DNA of 64,000 nucleotides. Source: Flavobacterium sp. MDT1-60 (GTDB taxonomy: Bacteria; Bacteroidota; Bacteroidia; Flavobacteriales; Flavobacteriaceae). A program made the position numbers and the translations under genes. The notes beneath the pieces were generated by a model, which saw only the letters and a program-made list of their open reading frames with translations, made no database searches and was not told the DNA's origin. Within the stretch, counting starts at the first letter, position 1; each line of letters opens with the position of its first letter. The stretch spans positions 4,216,001 to 4,280,000 of the forward strand of contig NZ_CP062159.1 of NCBI RefSeq assembly GCF_014844035.1. Reading direction: 5' to 3'. This document shows, one piece after another, positions 37,379 through 45,741 of the stretch.

Positions 37379-37966
37379 ATGCTGAAAAAAATCGCTTTCC
37401 TTTCGTTAATTCTGTTGGTATCTTGCCAAAAAAATGAAACCATTCAAAAAAAGAATGAGGATCCAAAGGCATTCGAAGAAAAAACTTTTGATATTGGAAG
37501 ACCTGGAAAAGGCAATGATTTAGTCGAAAACTTGTATCAGGAACTGGTAGATAAATCTCCTGAATTGACAGCTTTAGAAAACGAATTAAATGAAGTAAAG
37601 GCCAGAGATACAACTGATATTTTTTATAATTATGATCAAAAATCTGATGATTATTACAATTCTGCAGAAAGTCATATTAGTGGAATAAGGGATAGCATAA
37701 TGAAACAGAAAATGATAAATTTAATTAAGAAAAGTCAAGATAAATATTTCACACAAAAAGTTGATCTGGAAAATTTAGTCAATACTATTAATAAAAAACG
37801 AAGTGAGATAACGAATTATCATACTGCTTTAAAAATTATTTTAACTATTCCGCTTATTGAGCAATATCAAAAGCAACATCTGCCAAATAAATCTCCTTTT
37901 GAAAAATTAATTGAAAAAGAAAATCAATTGCTTGAAAAGACAAAAAGAATTACTCCAAAATATTAA
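37379..37966 (+). CDS. Hypothetical lipoprotein
   Basis: A 195-residue lipoprotein with the lipobox LLVSC (Cys16), followed by a Lys/Glu/Asp-rich, largely helical body with coiled-coil character (DLENLVNTINKKRSEITNYH). No family recognised. It is 18 bases after the FAD oxidase, last gene of the likely operon from 33879, so it may be a periplasm-facing accessory factor of that oxidase (inference). Confidence 0.7.
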   Translation: MLKKIAFLSLILLVSCQKNETIQKKNEDPKAFEEKTFDIGRPGKGNDLVENLYQELVDKSPELTALENELNEVKARDTTDIFYNYDQKSDDYYNSAESHISGIRDSIMKQKMINLIKKSQDKYFTQKVDLENLVNTINKKRSEITNYHTALKIILTIPLIEQYQKQHLPNKSPFEKLIEKENQLLEKTKRITPKY

Positions 37967-38012
37967 TTGGAAAGAAATAGGTTCTTAATAAACACAATCT
38001 AAATCTTTAATT

Positions 38013-38132
38013 GCCTCCTGCTTTAGCTGGAGGTTAATGAATGATTCAAGCGGGCTTTAGCCAAAAATGTAATAATTTCGGCTAAAACCACTTTCATATT
38101 GTAATTTTGTTCCTCCAGCTAAAGCAGGAGGC
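38013..38132. repeat. 120-bp palindromic element with 21-bp perfect ends
   Basis: The arms at 38013-38033 (GCCTCCTGCTTTAGCTGGAG...) and 38112-38132 are perfect reverse complements over 21 bp. An inner GGCTTTAGCC / GGCTAAAACC pair adds a second stem. No coding capacity; it looks like a MITE or REP-type element in the spacer before the GNAT gene. Confidence 0.8.
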
Positions 38133-38170
38133 TATTCAAATTAAAATTAAAAAATATAGCATTGCATATC

Positions 38171-38677
38171 ATGATTACAAAAGCAACCTTACAAGATATT
38201 CCCGCATTAAATATTTTAATCAACTCCGCTTACAGAGGAGAAACTTCTAAAAAAGGCTGGACTACCGAAGCCAATTTATTAGAAGGAAAAAGAACCAACG
38301 AAGAAGAATTGATGGAAACGATTCTGAATCCGAAGAATACAATTCTGAAATATACTGAAAATGATCAAATTATTGGATCCGTTTTATTGGTCGAAAAACA
38401 ACATCAATTGTATTTGGGAATGTTAACTGTTTCTCCCGAATTGCAAAACAGTGGAATCGGAAAAAAGCTATTGGCTGAAGCCGAAAATCATGCTAAATCT
38501 TTGGGTTTATCGAGTATTATTATGACGGTTATTTCGGTTCGTGAGGAATTAATTGCCTGGTACAAACGTCACGGCTATGTGGATACAGGCGAAAGGGAAG
38601 CTTTTCCCGAAAGCGAAATTCATGTTACGGTTTCTGAGGTGCCTTTAGAGTTTATATTTTTAGAGAAGAGGATTTGA
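38171..38677 (+). CDS. GNAT-family N-acetyltransferase
   Basis: Acetyl-CoA-dependent transferase of 168 residues. I start it at ATG 38171 (MITKATLQDIPALN), the usual GNAT opening, not at the TTG three codons earlier. The acetyl-CoA pyrophosphate loop reads LQNSGIGKKLLAEAENHA and the strand before it MLTVSPE; the C-terminal YKRHGYVDTGER is typical. Substrate unknown. Confidence 0.88.
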   Translation: MITKATLQDIPALNILINSAYRGETSKKGWTTEANLLEGKRTNEEELMETILNPKNTILKYTENDQIIGSVLLVEKQHQLYLGMLTVSPELQNSGIGKKLLAEAENHAKSLGLSSIIMTVISVREELIAWYKRHGYVDTGEREAFPESEIHVTVSEVPLEFIFLEKRI

Positions 38678-38684
38678 GATTGTT

Positions 38685-38910
38685 ATTTCACAGAGATTCA
38701 CGGAGATTTTGCACAGTCCCGAAGTCTCGGGACGCTAAGTTTTTTTAATCACGCAAAGGCGCAAAGGCGCAAAGAAAATTTTAAAAGAAAGCTTTGCGAC
38801 TTTGCGTCTTTGCGTGATTTTTAAATTCTACACGTTAGACGCACTGCTGTGCGTTTCTACAAAAAAAATCTTTGCCTCTTTGTAACTTGCAACTTTGAAC
38901 CTTTTTTAAA
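38685..38910. repeat. GCAAAGGCGCAAAG palindromic repeat cluster
   Basis: ATCACGCAAAGGCGCAAAG on the left pairs with CTTTGCGTCTTTGCGTGAT on the right with one mismatch (about 38750-38821). Beside it are CCCGAAGTCTCGGG (38716-38729), another small hairpin, and CACAGAGATTCACGGAGATT. The same words recur at 39.5, 41.7 and 43.1 kb. Confidence 0.7.
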
Positions 38911-38919
38911 AAATAAAAA

Positions 38920-39468
38920 ATGAACATACACCTTTTGCCTAAAAAAGATAGTAAAGCCTCTGTTTGGAGTGGTGGACTGACATATGAATATATGATATAT
39001 CCGGAAACAGCACGCTATGCCGACAGAGATTTTGTATTCAGAATAAGCAGTGCTACCATAGAGCAAGAGCCTTCAGAGTTTACCAAATTTAAGGGTTATT
39101 ACCGATATTTGGTTATGCTTGATAACAGCTTAGATGTTGAGGTAAACAAAGAAAAAAGAATATATGAGAAATACGAAATCATGGAATTTAATTCGGATGA
39201 CGAAGTGACTTCTTATACAAAAGGGATTGATTTTAATTGGATGGTTTCTGAAAAAATACGCCATCACAAATTGAAAATAACAGATAATAGTCAGAATTGT
39301 AATGCTGAGATAATGTTTTTATTTTCTTTACATACAACAGTTATTAAAATTAATGAGAATCCATACCATCTAAAACCTTATGATGTAGTAGTGATTGAAA
39401 ATATAAAAAAGGGAAATATAATGCTTGATTTGTCTAATGAATGCCTCTTTGGAATATTGGATTTTTAA
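38920..39468 (+). CDS. HutD/Ves-family cupin protein
   Basis: A 182-residue protein with the HutD/Ves signature order: W-S-G-G in SVWSGGLTYEYMIYPE, FRISSATIEQEPSEFTKFKG, YYRYLVMLD, and the C-terminal strand YHLKPYDVVVIE. HutD is thought to limit the level of histidine degradation intermediates in Pseudomonas. Here it is not next to hut genes (hutH is 14 kb away). It has repeats on both sides. Confidence 0.75.
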   Translation: MNIHLLPKKDSKASVWSGGLTYEYMIYPETARYADRDFVFRISSATIEQEPSEFTKFKGYYRYLVMLDNSLDVEVNKEKRIYEKYEIMEFNSDDEVTSYTKGIDFNWMVSEKIRHHKLKITDNSQNCNAEIMFLFSLHTTVIKINENPYHLKPYDVVVIENIKKGNIMLDLSNECLFGILDF

Positions 39469-39479
39469 TTAGATCATAG

Positions 39480-39680
39480 AAGGTTTTACCACAGAGATTC
39501 ACGAAGATTTTGCACAGAGATTCGCTAAGTTTTTTTTCTGCTGGTGTGGAATATTCACGCAAAGGCGCAAAGTCGCAGAGTAATATAAAAAAGAAAACTT
39601 TGCGCCTTCGCGCCTTTGCGAGATTCTTTTTTTTAAACCTTTGAACCTTTGTTTCTCTGCCCCTTTGAGCCTTTGAGCCT
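39480..39680. repeat. GCAAAGGCGCAAAG palindromic repeat between convergent genes
   Basis: TCACGCAAAGGCGCAAAGTC pairs imperfectly with CTTTGCGCCTTCGCGCCTTT, followed by CCTTTGAACCTTTG and CCTTTGAGCC units. It separates the hutD-like and Crp/Fnr genes and may act as a terminator for both. Confidence 0.65.
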
Positions 39681-39686
39681 TTCTCC

Positions 39687-40256
39687 CTACACCCTTCTTT
39701 TAATCTTCGACAAAAATTCATGGGAAACACCAAGATAGGATGATAAATTTTTATTGTTTATCACTTTAAATTTGTTCGGGTATCGTTCTATAAATTCCAG
39801 ATAGCGTTGTTTGGAATTTTTGTTTAAAACATCTAAAAGTCTTTGCTGAATGGCGATATTGGCTTTTTCAACCATTATAATGTGAAACTGAATCAGTTTA
39901 GGAACCTGCTCAAATAAGAGCGTTTTATTGGCTTTGCTAATGACCAAAATTTCACTGTCTTCTATTGCCCTGATGTTGTAGGTTGTTGGCTTTTGATGAT
40001 AAAAACTTTCAAGATCACACATCCACTCGTTTTCGAAAGAGAAAAAAATAACACTTTCATTCCCATTATCATTCAGAATATAGGTTTTAAAAGCTCCTTT
40101 TAAAATAAAGCATTCATAGGAACTATTCGAGTTCTGAATCTGTAAAAATTCGTTTTTTTTGAGTTTTATAAATTCAGTCTTCTCAACTATAAATGTCCAT
40201 TCTTCATCCGTTAATGCTATTTTACGTTCAATATTTAATCTTAGTGGTTTGTACAT
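39687..40256 (-). CDS. Crp/Fnr-family transcriptional regulator
   Basis: A 189-residue regulator. The start at 40256 (MYKPLRLNIERK) is preferred over the TTG at 40328, whose added 24 residues cross a palindrome and match nothing. Residues about 25-115 form a cyclic-nucleotide-binding-type beta roll (YECFILKGAFKTYILNDNGN), then a long dimer helix and a C-terminal helix-turn-helix (NKNLSSYLGVSHEFLSKIKRRV). No iron-sulphur cysteines of the Fnr type are seen. It is divergent from the pectate lyase gene, which may be a target (inference). Confidence 0.88.
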   Translation of the reverse strand: MYKPLRLNIERKIALTDEEWTFIVEKTEFIKLKKNEFLQIQNSNSSYECFILKGAFKTYILNDNGNESVIFFSFENEWMCDLESFYHQKPTTYNIRAIEDSEILVISKANKTLLFEQVPKLIQFHIIMVEKANIAIQQRLLDVLNKNSKQRYLEFIERYPNKFKVINNKNLSSYLGVSHEFLSKIKRRV

Positions 40257-40312
40257 GTTTTTACTTTTATTCTTACTCAGGGGCGTAAGTATGTGAATGA
40301 ATGAAAAATAAT

Positions 40313-40324
40313 GTAATCGATTAC
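40313..40324. promoter_or_regulatory. Palindrome GTAATCGATTAC in the crp/fnr-pectate lyase spacer
   Basis: A perfect 12-bp palindrome 57 bases upstream of the regulator start, between divergent genes. A second, TTGAAC-TT-GTTCAA, lies at 40394-40407. Either could be an operator; neither is tied to a protein by the sequence alone. Confidence 0.35.
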
Positions 40325-40469
40325 GCAAAAATATACTTTTTTGTAATGTAATTGCTGTTAAAGTATAATTAATAGTAATTTATTTTCAAAACATTGAACT
40401 TGTTCAACTTTTTTCATACAAATAATAAGCAGATTTGCAGTCTTAACTATTTAACCAAACTTAATTATT

Positions 40470-41582
40470 ATGAAATTCAAATCAACATTTTCAGTGTTTC
40501 TTTTAACACTGGTTTTCGGTTTTACAGCGTGTAATACTGAAGAAATTGCTTCTCCTCAAAGTAGTGAGAATGCTATTATTGAAACTACCACAACAACAGC
40601 AAGTAATTTAACTGCAAGAGTTGGAAACTGTGCACAGGTCCCGGGATGGGCTTCACAAAACGGAGGAACAACCGGTGGAGGAACTGCCGCAGAAACAGTT
40701 GTTACGACTTACGCACAGCTGAAATCGGCTCTTGAAAACACTGCTGTTAAAGTAGTAAAGGTTACTGGTACAATTACCATTACGACAAGACTGTCCTTTC
40801 AGGATCAAACCGGTAAAACCATTTATGGAGCAAGCGGTGCAAAATTGGTTTCGACGAATCAAACTAAAGATGGGTCCGGAATTATCAACATTAAAAGATG
40901 TAAGAATTTAATCATCAGAAACTTAATTTTTGAAGGGCCTGGCGCTTACGATACTGATGGCTGGGACAATGCTATTCTTGATGAGTGTACTAATGTATGG
41001 GTTGACCACTGCGAATTCAGAGATGGTGTTGATGGAAACTTTGACATCAAAAACAAATCGGATTATATTTCGGTTACTTATTCTAAATTCCATTATCTAA
41101 AACCACCAAAAGCTGGAGGTTCTGGAGGATCAGACGACCACAGATATTCGAACTTAATTGGTTCCAGCGATGGCGCAACTGCAGATCGTGGAAAATTGAG
41201 AATTACTTTTGCTCGTTGCTGGTGGGCTCCTGGCTGTAAAGAAAGAATGCCAAGAGTACGTTTTGGAAAAGTGCATTTAGTGAACAACTTTTTTAACAGT
41301 ACGGTGAGTAATAAATGTGTTGCAGCAGGTTTTGAAGCTGATATTCGAGTAGAAACAAACGTTTTTGAAGGAGTAAAAACGCCTATCGATTTAATGACTG
41401 GTTATACAGCTGTTACTGCAGTTGACAACGTTTTTACTAATACCTCAGGAAACCAGGCAGGAAGCAATACTGCATTTACGCCTCCGTACACTATTGTGAA
41501 ACTTGATAAAACTGCCGTTAAAGCTGATGTTTCTGCTAATGCAGGCCCAACTTTAGGCGGAAATATCTGTGGATCATTTTAA
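40470..41582 (+). CDS. Pectate lyase (PL1) lipoprotein
   Basis: Polysaccharide lyase family 1 enzyme cutting polygalacturonate by beta-elimination, lipid-anchored by the lipobox GFTAC (Cys21). After a Thr-rich linker the parallel beta-helix begins. Active-site segments are NVWVDHCEFRDGVDGNFDIK (calcium-binding Asp residues) and RMPRVRFGKVHLVNNFF (catalytic Arg region). Length 370 is normal. No other pectin genes are adjacent. It is divergent from a Crp/Fnr regulator and followed by a strong terminator. Confidence 0.92.
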   Translation: MKFKSTFSVFLLTLVFGFTACNTEEIASPQSSENAIIETTTTTASNLTARVGNCAQVPGWASQNGGTTGGGTAAETVVTTYAQLKSALENTAVKVVKVTGTITITTRLSFQDQTGKTIYGASGAKLVSTNQTKDGSGIINIKRCKNLIIRNLIFEGPGAYDTDGWDNAILDECTNVWVDHCEFRDGVDGNFDIKNKSDYISVTYSKFHYLKPPKAGGSGGSDDHRYSNLIGSSDGATADRGKLRITFARCWWAPGCKERMPRVRFGKVHLVNNFFNSTVSNKCVAAGFEADIRVETNVFEGVKTPIDLMTGYTAVTAVDNVFTNTSGNQAGSNTAFTPPYTIVKLDKTAVKADVSANAGPTLGGNICGSF

Positions 41583-41668
41583 TAAACCTCTTTTTTTTAG
41601 AATTCCATAGTTTCGAATTCATTGCTTGAAACTATGGTTTTAAAGATCTGAGTTAGTTAGTTTAGTTT

Positions 41669-41715
41669 TGCCAAACCCTGTAAGTGTACATGCTTACAGG
41701 GTTTGGCTTTTTTTG
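41669..41715 (+). terminator. Pectate lyase terminator
   Basis: CCAAACCCTGTAAG (41671-41684) pairs perfectly with CTTACAGGGTTTGG (41693-41706) over 14 bp around an 8-base loop, then C and seven T. Confidence 0.9.
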
Positions 41716-41724
41716 TGTTGAATT

Positions 41725-41840
41725 AACCGCAAAGTTCGCAAGGAGTTACGCAATCCCGAAGCTTCGGGATGCTAAGTTTTTTTAACCGTGTGAAATATGC
41801 ACGCAAAGGCGCAGAGTCGCTAAGTTTTTTTTCTTATATG
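41725..41840. repeat. AACCGCAAAGTTCGCAAG / CCCGAAGCTTCGGG repeat
   Basis: The 337-base spacer after the pectate lyase holds its terminator, then one arm of the GCAAAG family (AACCGCAAAGTTCGCAAGGA), a small perfect hairpin CCCGAAGCTTCGGG and GCAAAGGCGCAGAGTCGC. No matching right arm is present, so this copy looks incomplete. No gene is seen. Confidence 0.6.
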
Positions 41841-41919
41841 TCCTTGCTATTTGACGTTTTTTTGCGAAATTTTAAGTTCAAACTAAATTTTCTTATATTA
41901 CTTATATGGTAAAAAACAA

Positions 41920-42303
41920 TTACAGTACAAGCTCTTCAAACAGACGCTGAATCGTTTTCTCCAAATCTTCACATAGTCCGGAATGTGGTCTTGACGTTTG
42001 AATTGCTGAGCTTCGGATTGCGGTTAGCCAGCGAAAACGCTCTGGAATATCCATTTGTCCGATCGGGCCTCCGTCTTTGTCTCCGGCTGCGATTTTTTTA
42101 AGGGCTGTTATGTTGCAATGCAATTGTTCGATATCAAAATCGTTGGACAGCGCTTCAACTTTATCATCGTCAATGTGGGACAATACCTTTATAAATTTGG
42201 CTTTTTTGCAAAACAAAATGATTCCGATGTTTAGGAATTCTTCGCGCTCCACTCTCGGTACCACGCGAATTACGGCATACTCATATAAATGACTATCTTG
42301 CAT
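41920..42303 (-). CDS. DUF3037 protein, partner of the HipA-like kinase
   Basis: A 127-residue DUF3037-family protein with the typical opening YEYAVIRVVPRVEREEFLNIGIILFC and C-terminal SGLCEDLEKTIQRLFEELV. Function unknown. It overlaps the end of the HipA-like gene by 11 bases, so translation is coupled. In many genomes these two families sit together, suggesting that they act as a pair. Confidence 0.82.
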   Translation of the reverse strand: MQDSHLYEYAVIRVVPRVEREEFLNIGIILFCKKAKFIKVLSHIDDDKVEALSNDFDIEQLHCNITALKKIAAGDKDGGPIGQMDIPERFRWLTAIRSSAIQTSRPHSGLCEDLEKTIQRLFEELVL

Positions 42304-43075
42304 TTTGGGCTTGATTTACAAAGATTTCGGAATTATTTAATCGGGTTTGCAAAAACTGTAAGTATACATTTCGCAAAGCTTCTGGCGTTTCATCGGTATC
42401 TTCCCAAACCAGCCATTCTTCAGGAATTGTATTGACAATTTCTTCTAATTTTTCGTTGGTTAAAAGCGCTTTGAATTCGGCATCGACTTCTTTTAAAAGT
42501 GAAGCCTGAGGCAGTAAAACGTGATCTTTTATCAATGCAAACGGGCTTTTGGAATGTTGTTCCCAGTTGTTCCAGGAATGATGAAAATACAAACAGGCAC
42601 CGTGGTCGATCAGCCATAGTTCTTTATGCCAAATCAACATATTAGTGTTTCTAAAGGTTCTGTCTACATTAGTGATGTAAGCGTCGAGCCAAACAATTTG
42701 AGATGCTAATTTATCATCAACAGTCGTTACAACAGGATCAAAAGTAATCGAGCCTGACAAAAAATGAAGCGCTAAATTCAATCCCTGACTTCCCTGTAGT
42801 AAATCCTGAATTTCTTCGTCGCCTTCAGATCTTCCAAAAGCTTCGTCAAGATTGGCGAAAACCAGTTCCGGAAGCTGTAGTTTTAAGGCTTTTGCAATTT
42901 GTCCACCAACTAATTCGGCTATTAAAGCTTTTACACCGTGACCAGCTCCTTTGAATTTTAGGACATATTTAAAATCGTCATCGGCTTCTGCCAAAGCGGG
43001 TAAAGAACCGCCTTCGCGCAAAGGCGTGATGTAACGAGTGACATTTACCGTTCTGAGATCGAAATTGTTTTTCAT
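42293..43075 (-). CDS. HipA-like kinase family protein
   Basis: A 260-residue protein of the HipA-like kinase group. Catalytic-type residues are visible in WLDAYITNVDRTFRNTNML (Asp-Arg and Asn of the catalytic loop) and LWLIDHGACLYF (metal-binding Asp). A nucleotide-binding Lys is likely in DDFKYVLKFKG. It is shorter than E. coli HipA (about 440 residues) and lacks its N-terminal domain; no HipB-type antitoxin is adjacent, only the DUF3037 partner. A toxin role is possible but not shown by the sequence. Confidence 0.78.
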   Translation of the reverse strand: MKNNFDLRTVNVTRYITPLREGGSLPALAEADDDFKYVLKFKGAGHGVKALIAELVGGQIAKALKLQLPELVFANLDEAFGRSEGDEEIQDLLQGSQGLNLALHFLSGSITFDPVVTTVDDKLASQIVWLDAYITNVDRTFRNTNMLIWHKELWLIDHGACLYFHHSWNNWEQHSKSPFALIKDHVLLPQASLLKEVDAEFKALLTNEKLEEIVNTIPEEWLVWEDTDETPEALRNVYLQFLQTRLNNSEIFVNQAQNAR

Positions 43076-43113
43076 AAGCAGTTTTACTGAAATACAAATC
43101 TACGGTTTGTTTA

Positions 43114-43280
43114 TTTAACCGCAAAGTTCGCAAAGATTTACGCGAGGTTCGCTAAGTTTTTTTTAACTGTTGGAGCGAAATAATCTCGCAAAGGCGCGAA
43201 GTCGCAAAGTTTTATTTTTGCTTATAGCACTTTTTAACCTTGCGTTCATTGCGTAAATCTTTGCGAACTTTGCGGTTAAA
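43114..43280. repeat. 167-bp palindromic element with 30-bp perfect ends
   Basis: The arm at 43114-43143 (TTTAACCGCAAAGTTCGCAA...) and that at 43251-43280 are perfect reverse complements over 30 bp; between them are GCAAAGGCGCGAAGTCGCAA and similar words. Its right end overlaps the stop codon of the following minus-strand gene. Confidence 0.85.
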
Positions 43281-44130
43281 CTTTTTTTTCCAATTCCAAA
43301 AAAGCTTTTCCCAGATTTTCAATAATATCTGAAGCAATAAAAGATTGATATCCTGTTTGTGGTAAAGCAATATCAGCAGTTAAACCATGAAGAAAGACGC
43401 CAAGTTTTGCAGCATGTTTGGGTTCATAGCCTTGTGCCAGAAAACTTGTTATGATTCCGGTTAAGGTGTCTCCGCTTCCTGCGGTTGCCAGGGCGGCGTT
43501 TCCGGTTGTGTTTTCGTAGATTTCCTGTTTGTTGATGATGCATGTTGGCGCACCTTTCATCACGATAATTACTTTGTATCTTTCTGAAAAGGCGGTTGTT
43601 TTTTGAAATTTCTCGGCTTCTGAATTCCATTTGCCAATTAGGCGTTCTAATTCTTTTGGATGAGGTGTCAGGATTGTGTTTTCCGGAACTAATTCGAGCC
43701 ATGATTGATTTTCTGCTAAAATATTCAGAGCATCAGCATCGAGAACTAAAGGTGTTTTATTGCTTCTTAAAAATTCAAATAATGCTTTTTGAGTTGCCAG
43801 CTCCTGCCCTATTCCCGGACCCATTCCGATTGCTTGTGGAATTAAGGGAAGACGTATATTGGTTATGAAATTCGAATTTTCATCGGTGACAACCATAACT
43901 TCAGGAATGGAAATTTGTAGAATTTGGTAACCACATTTTGGTGTGAAAGTCGTTACGAGTCCGCAGCCTGATTTTAGACAGGATTTTGATGCTAAAACAG
44001 CTGCTCCAATTTTGCCGTAACTTCCGGCAATAATCACGGCGTGTCCTTGAAGTCCTTTGTGTGTATGAGGATTTACAGGTTTATAGCATTTTAGAATTTC
44101 TTCTTTTGTGATTAAAAACGGAGTTTTCAT
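43276..44130 (-). CDS. nnrD: ADP/ATP-dependent NAD(P)H-hydrate dehydratase
   Basis: Repairs damaged NAD(P)H by dehydrating the S-hydrate. The ribokinase-like YjeF C-terminal domain shows [20 protein letters not shown], the GMGPGIG loop, DADALN, LTPHPKE and the catalytic [12 protein letters not shown]. Length 284 is that of the stand-alone dehydratase; the YjeF N-terminal epimerase domain is absent and must be encoded elsewhere. The stop codon lies in the right arm of the 30-bp inverted repeat. Confidence 0.92.
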   Translation of the reverse strand: MKTPFLITKEEILKCYKPVNPHTHKGLQGHAVIIAGSYGKIGAAVLASKSCLKSGCGLVTTFTPKCGYQILQISIPEVMVVTDENSNFITNIRLPLIPQAIGMGPGIGQELATQKALFEFLRSNKTPLVLDADALNILAENQSWLELVPENTILTPHPKELERLIGKWNSEAEKFQKTTAFSERYKVIIVMKGAPTCIINKQEIYENTTGNAALATAGSGDTLTGIITSFLAQGYEPKHAAKLGVFLHGLTADIALPQTGYQSFIASDIIENLGKAFLELEKKV

Positions 44131-44309
44131 TTAGCTGATTTAGTTGGCTTATTTATTAAACGCATAGAACCATAGTTTCTCTTTGTACAGAAAGGCATTT
44201 CACTTTTTTTAAAACACATTAGCTAACTATGAAAAATAATGAATTAAATATGTCAAAATTGCAATCTAAAGTTACATAAAATTTGAAGAAAAGTTCTTTC
44301 TTAATACTT

Positions 44310-44397
44310 GAGTCCCTAGCCCTGATAGAAGCGATATCCTTTTTGTTTTTTCTTTAAAAACAAAAAGATATAGCGGATAGCAGGAAATAGCTACTAA
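44310..44397 (+). ncRNA. Candidate structured RNA/repeat upstream of gcvT
   Basis: Bases AGTCCCTAGCCCTGATAGAA on the left and CGGATAGCAGGAAATAGCTA on the right flank an 11-bp perfect stem TTTTTGTTTTT/AAAAACAAAAA, extended by ATATC/GATAT after a one-base bulge; CCTG/CAGG and TAG/CTA add outer pairing with internal loops. The loop-flanking bases look like a fixed pattern and not chance; I recall very similar units in other flavobacterial genomes. It lies before the gcvT promoter, so it is probably a separate transcript or a repeat, not part of the gcvT leader. Confidence 0.5.
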
Positions 44398-44446
44398 ATA
44401 TTGCGAAATTTATAATTTAGACTATTAATTTCCGATATTTTTTGAA

Positions 44447-44454
44447 TAAATTTG
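44447..44454 (+). promoter_or_regulatory. Candidate gcvT -7 promoter element
   Basis: TAAATTTG matches TAnnTTTG exactly, 25 bases before the gcvT start codon. Confidence 0.45.
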
Positions 44455-44479
44455 CGACTCACTTTTACAAAACAACACA

Positions 44480-45562
44480 ATGAAAAATACTGCGCTTACG
44501 CACATACATGAGAGTTTGGGAGCGAAAATGCTGCCTTTTGCCGGTTATAATATGCCTATTACTTATGAAGGTATAAATGCTGAACACGAAACAGTTCGTA
44601 ACAGTGTGGGCGTTTTTGACGTTTCGCATATGGGAGAATTTTTACTGACAGGACCAAATGCTTTGGCTTTGATTCAGAAAGTGACTTCGAATGATGCTTC
44701 GACTTTAACCATTGGAAGAGCGCAATATTCTTGCCTGCCAAACAATGATGGCGGAATCGTTGATGATTTGATTGTGTATAAAATGAAGGAAGAGCAGTAT
44801 TTGCTTGTTGTAAATGCTTCGAATATTGAAAAAGACTGGAACTGGATTTCCTCTCACAATGATTTGGGTGTTGAAATGAAAAACCTTTCTGATGATTATT
44901 CTTTATTGGCAATTCAGGGACCCAAAGCGGTTGAAGCAATGCAATCTTTATCTTCGATAGATTTATCAGCAATTGCTTATTATCATTTTGAAGTAGCTGA
45001 TTTTGCAGGAATTGAACATGTAATCATTTCAGCTACAGGATATACTGGATCAGGAGGATTTGAAATATATTGTAAAAACAGTGAAGTTGAGCAAATTTGG
45101 AACAAAGTTTTTGAAGCTGGTGCAGCTTTCGGAATTAAGCCAATTGGACTTGCAGCTCGTGATACTTTACGTTTAGAAATGGGATTCTGTTTGTACGGAA
45201 ATGATATTAACGATACCACTTCTCCGCTTGAAGCTGGTTTAGGATGGATTACAAAATTCAACAAAGATTTCACGAATTCTGAAAGTTTGAAAAAACAAAA
45301 AGAAGAAGGTGTTACTAAAAAATTAGTTGCTTTTGAAATGCAGGAACGCGCTGTGCCAAGACATGACTACGAAATTGTTGATGCTTCTGGTGCTGTAATT
45401 GGTGTTGTAACTTCCGGAACCATGTCTCCTTCTATGAATAAAGGTATTGGTTTAGGATATGTTACCGTAAGCAATAGTGCTGTTGACAGTGCTATTTTTA
45501 TCAGAATCAGAAAAAATGATGTTCCTGCGAAAGTGGTAAAATTGCCTTTTTACAAGAAATAG
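44480..45562 (+). CDS. gcvT: Aminomethyltransferase (glycine cleavage T protein)
   Basis: Transfers the methylene group from the aminomethyl-lipoyl H protein to tetrahydrofolate. Family landmarks: [28 protein letters not shown] (folate-site Asp region), [28 protein letters not shown] and the C-terminal [17 protein letters not shown]. Length 360 is normal. gcvH and gcvP are not adjacent, as is common in this phylum. No glycine riboswitch was recognised upstream. Confidence 0.95.
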   Translation: MKNTALTHIHESLGAKMLPFAGYNMPITYEGINAEHETVRNSVGVFDVSHMGEFLLTGPNALALIQKVTSNDASTLTIGRAQYSCLPNNDGGIVDDLIVYKMKEEQYLLVVNASNIEKDWNWISSHNDLGVEMKNLSDDYSLLAIQGPKAVEAMQSLSSIDLSAIAYYHFEVADFAGIEHVIISATGYTGSGGFEIYCKNSEVEQIWNKVFEAGAAFGIKPIGLAARDTLRLEMGFCLYGNDINDTTSPLEAGLGWITKFNKDFTNSESLKKQKEEGVTKKLVAFEMQERAVPRHDYEIVDASGAVIGVVTSGTMSPSMNKGIGLGYVTVSNSAVDSAIFIRIRKNDVPAKVVKLPFYKK

Positions 45563-45741
45563 TTTTTAAGACTTATAAGATTAAGAAAAATGTATTACTA
45601 AAAAGTGATGCATTTTTTTGTTACAATTCATTATGCATTTCATCGAAAACAAATCGTTTAAATGTAAGATATTTTAGAAAAAATATAACTTTTAATAAAA
45701 AAAATAAGCGTAATTTTAAGCTAAACGAAGATGTTCGATTT

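Noticed and set aside
39434..39733. A 99-codon minus-strand frame across the hutD-like/Crp spacer
   Set aside because: It translates the GCAAAG-type repeat (Lys/Arg-rich low-complexity product) and overlaps the ends of two well-supported genes.
44160..44479. Glycine riboswitch upstream of gcvT
   Set aside because: The bases do not show the glycine aptamer core; the structured element at 44310 lies before the likely promoter.
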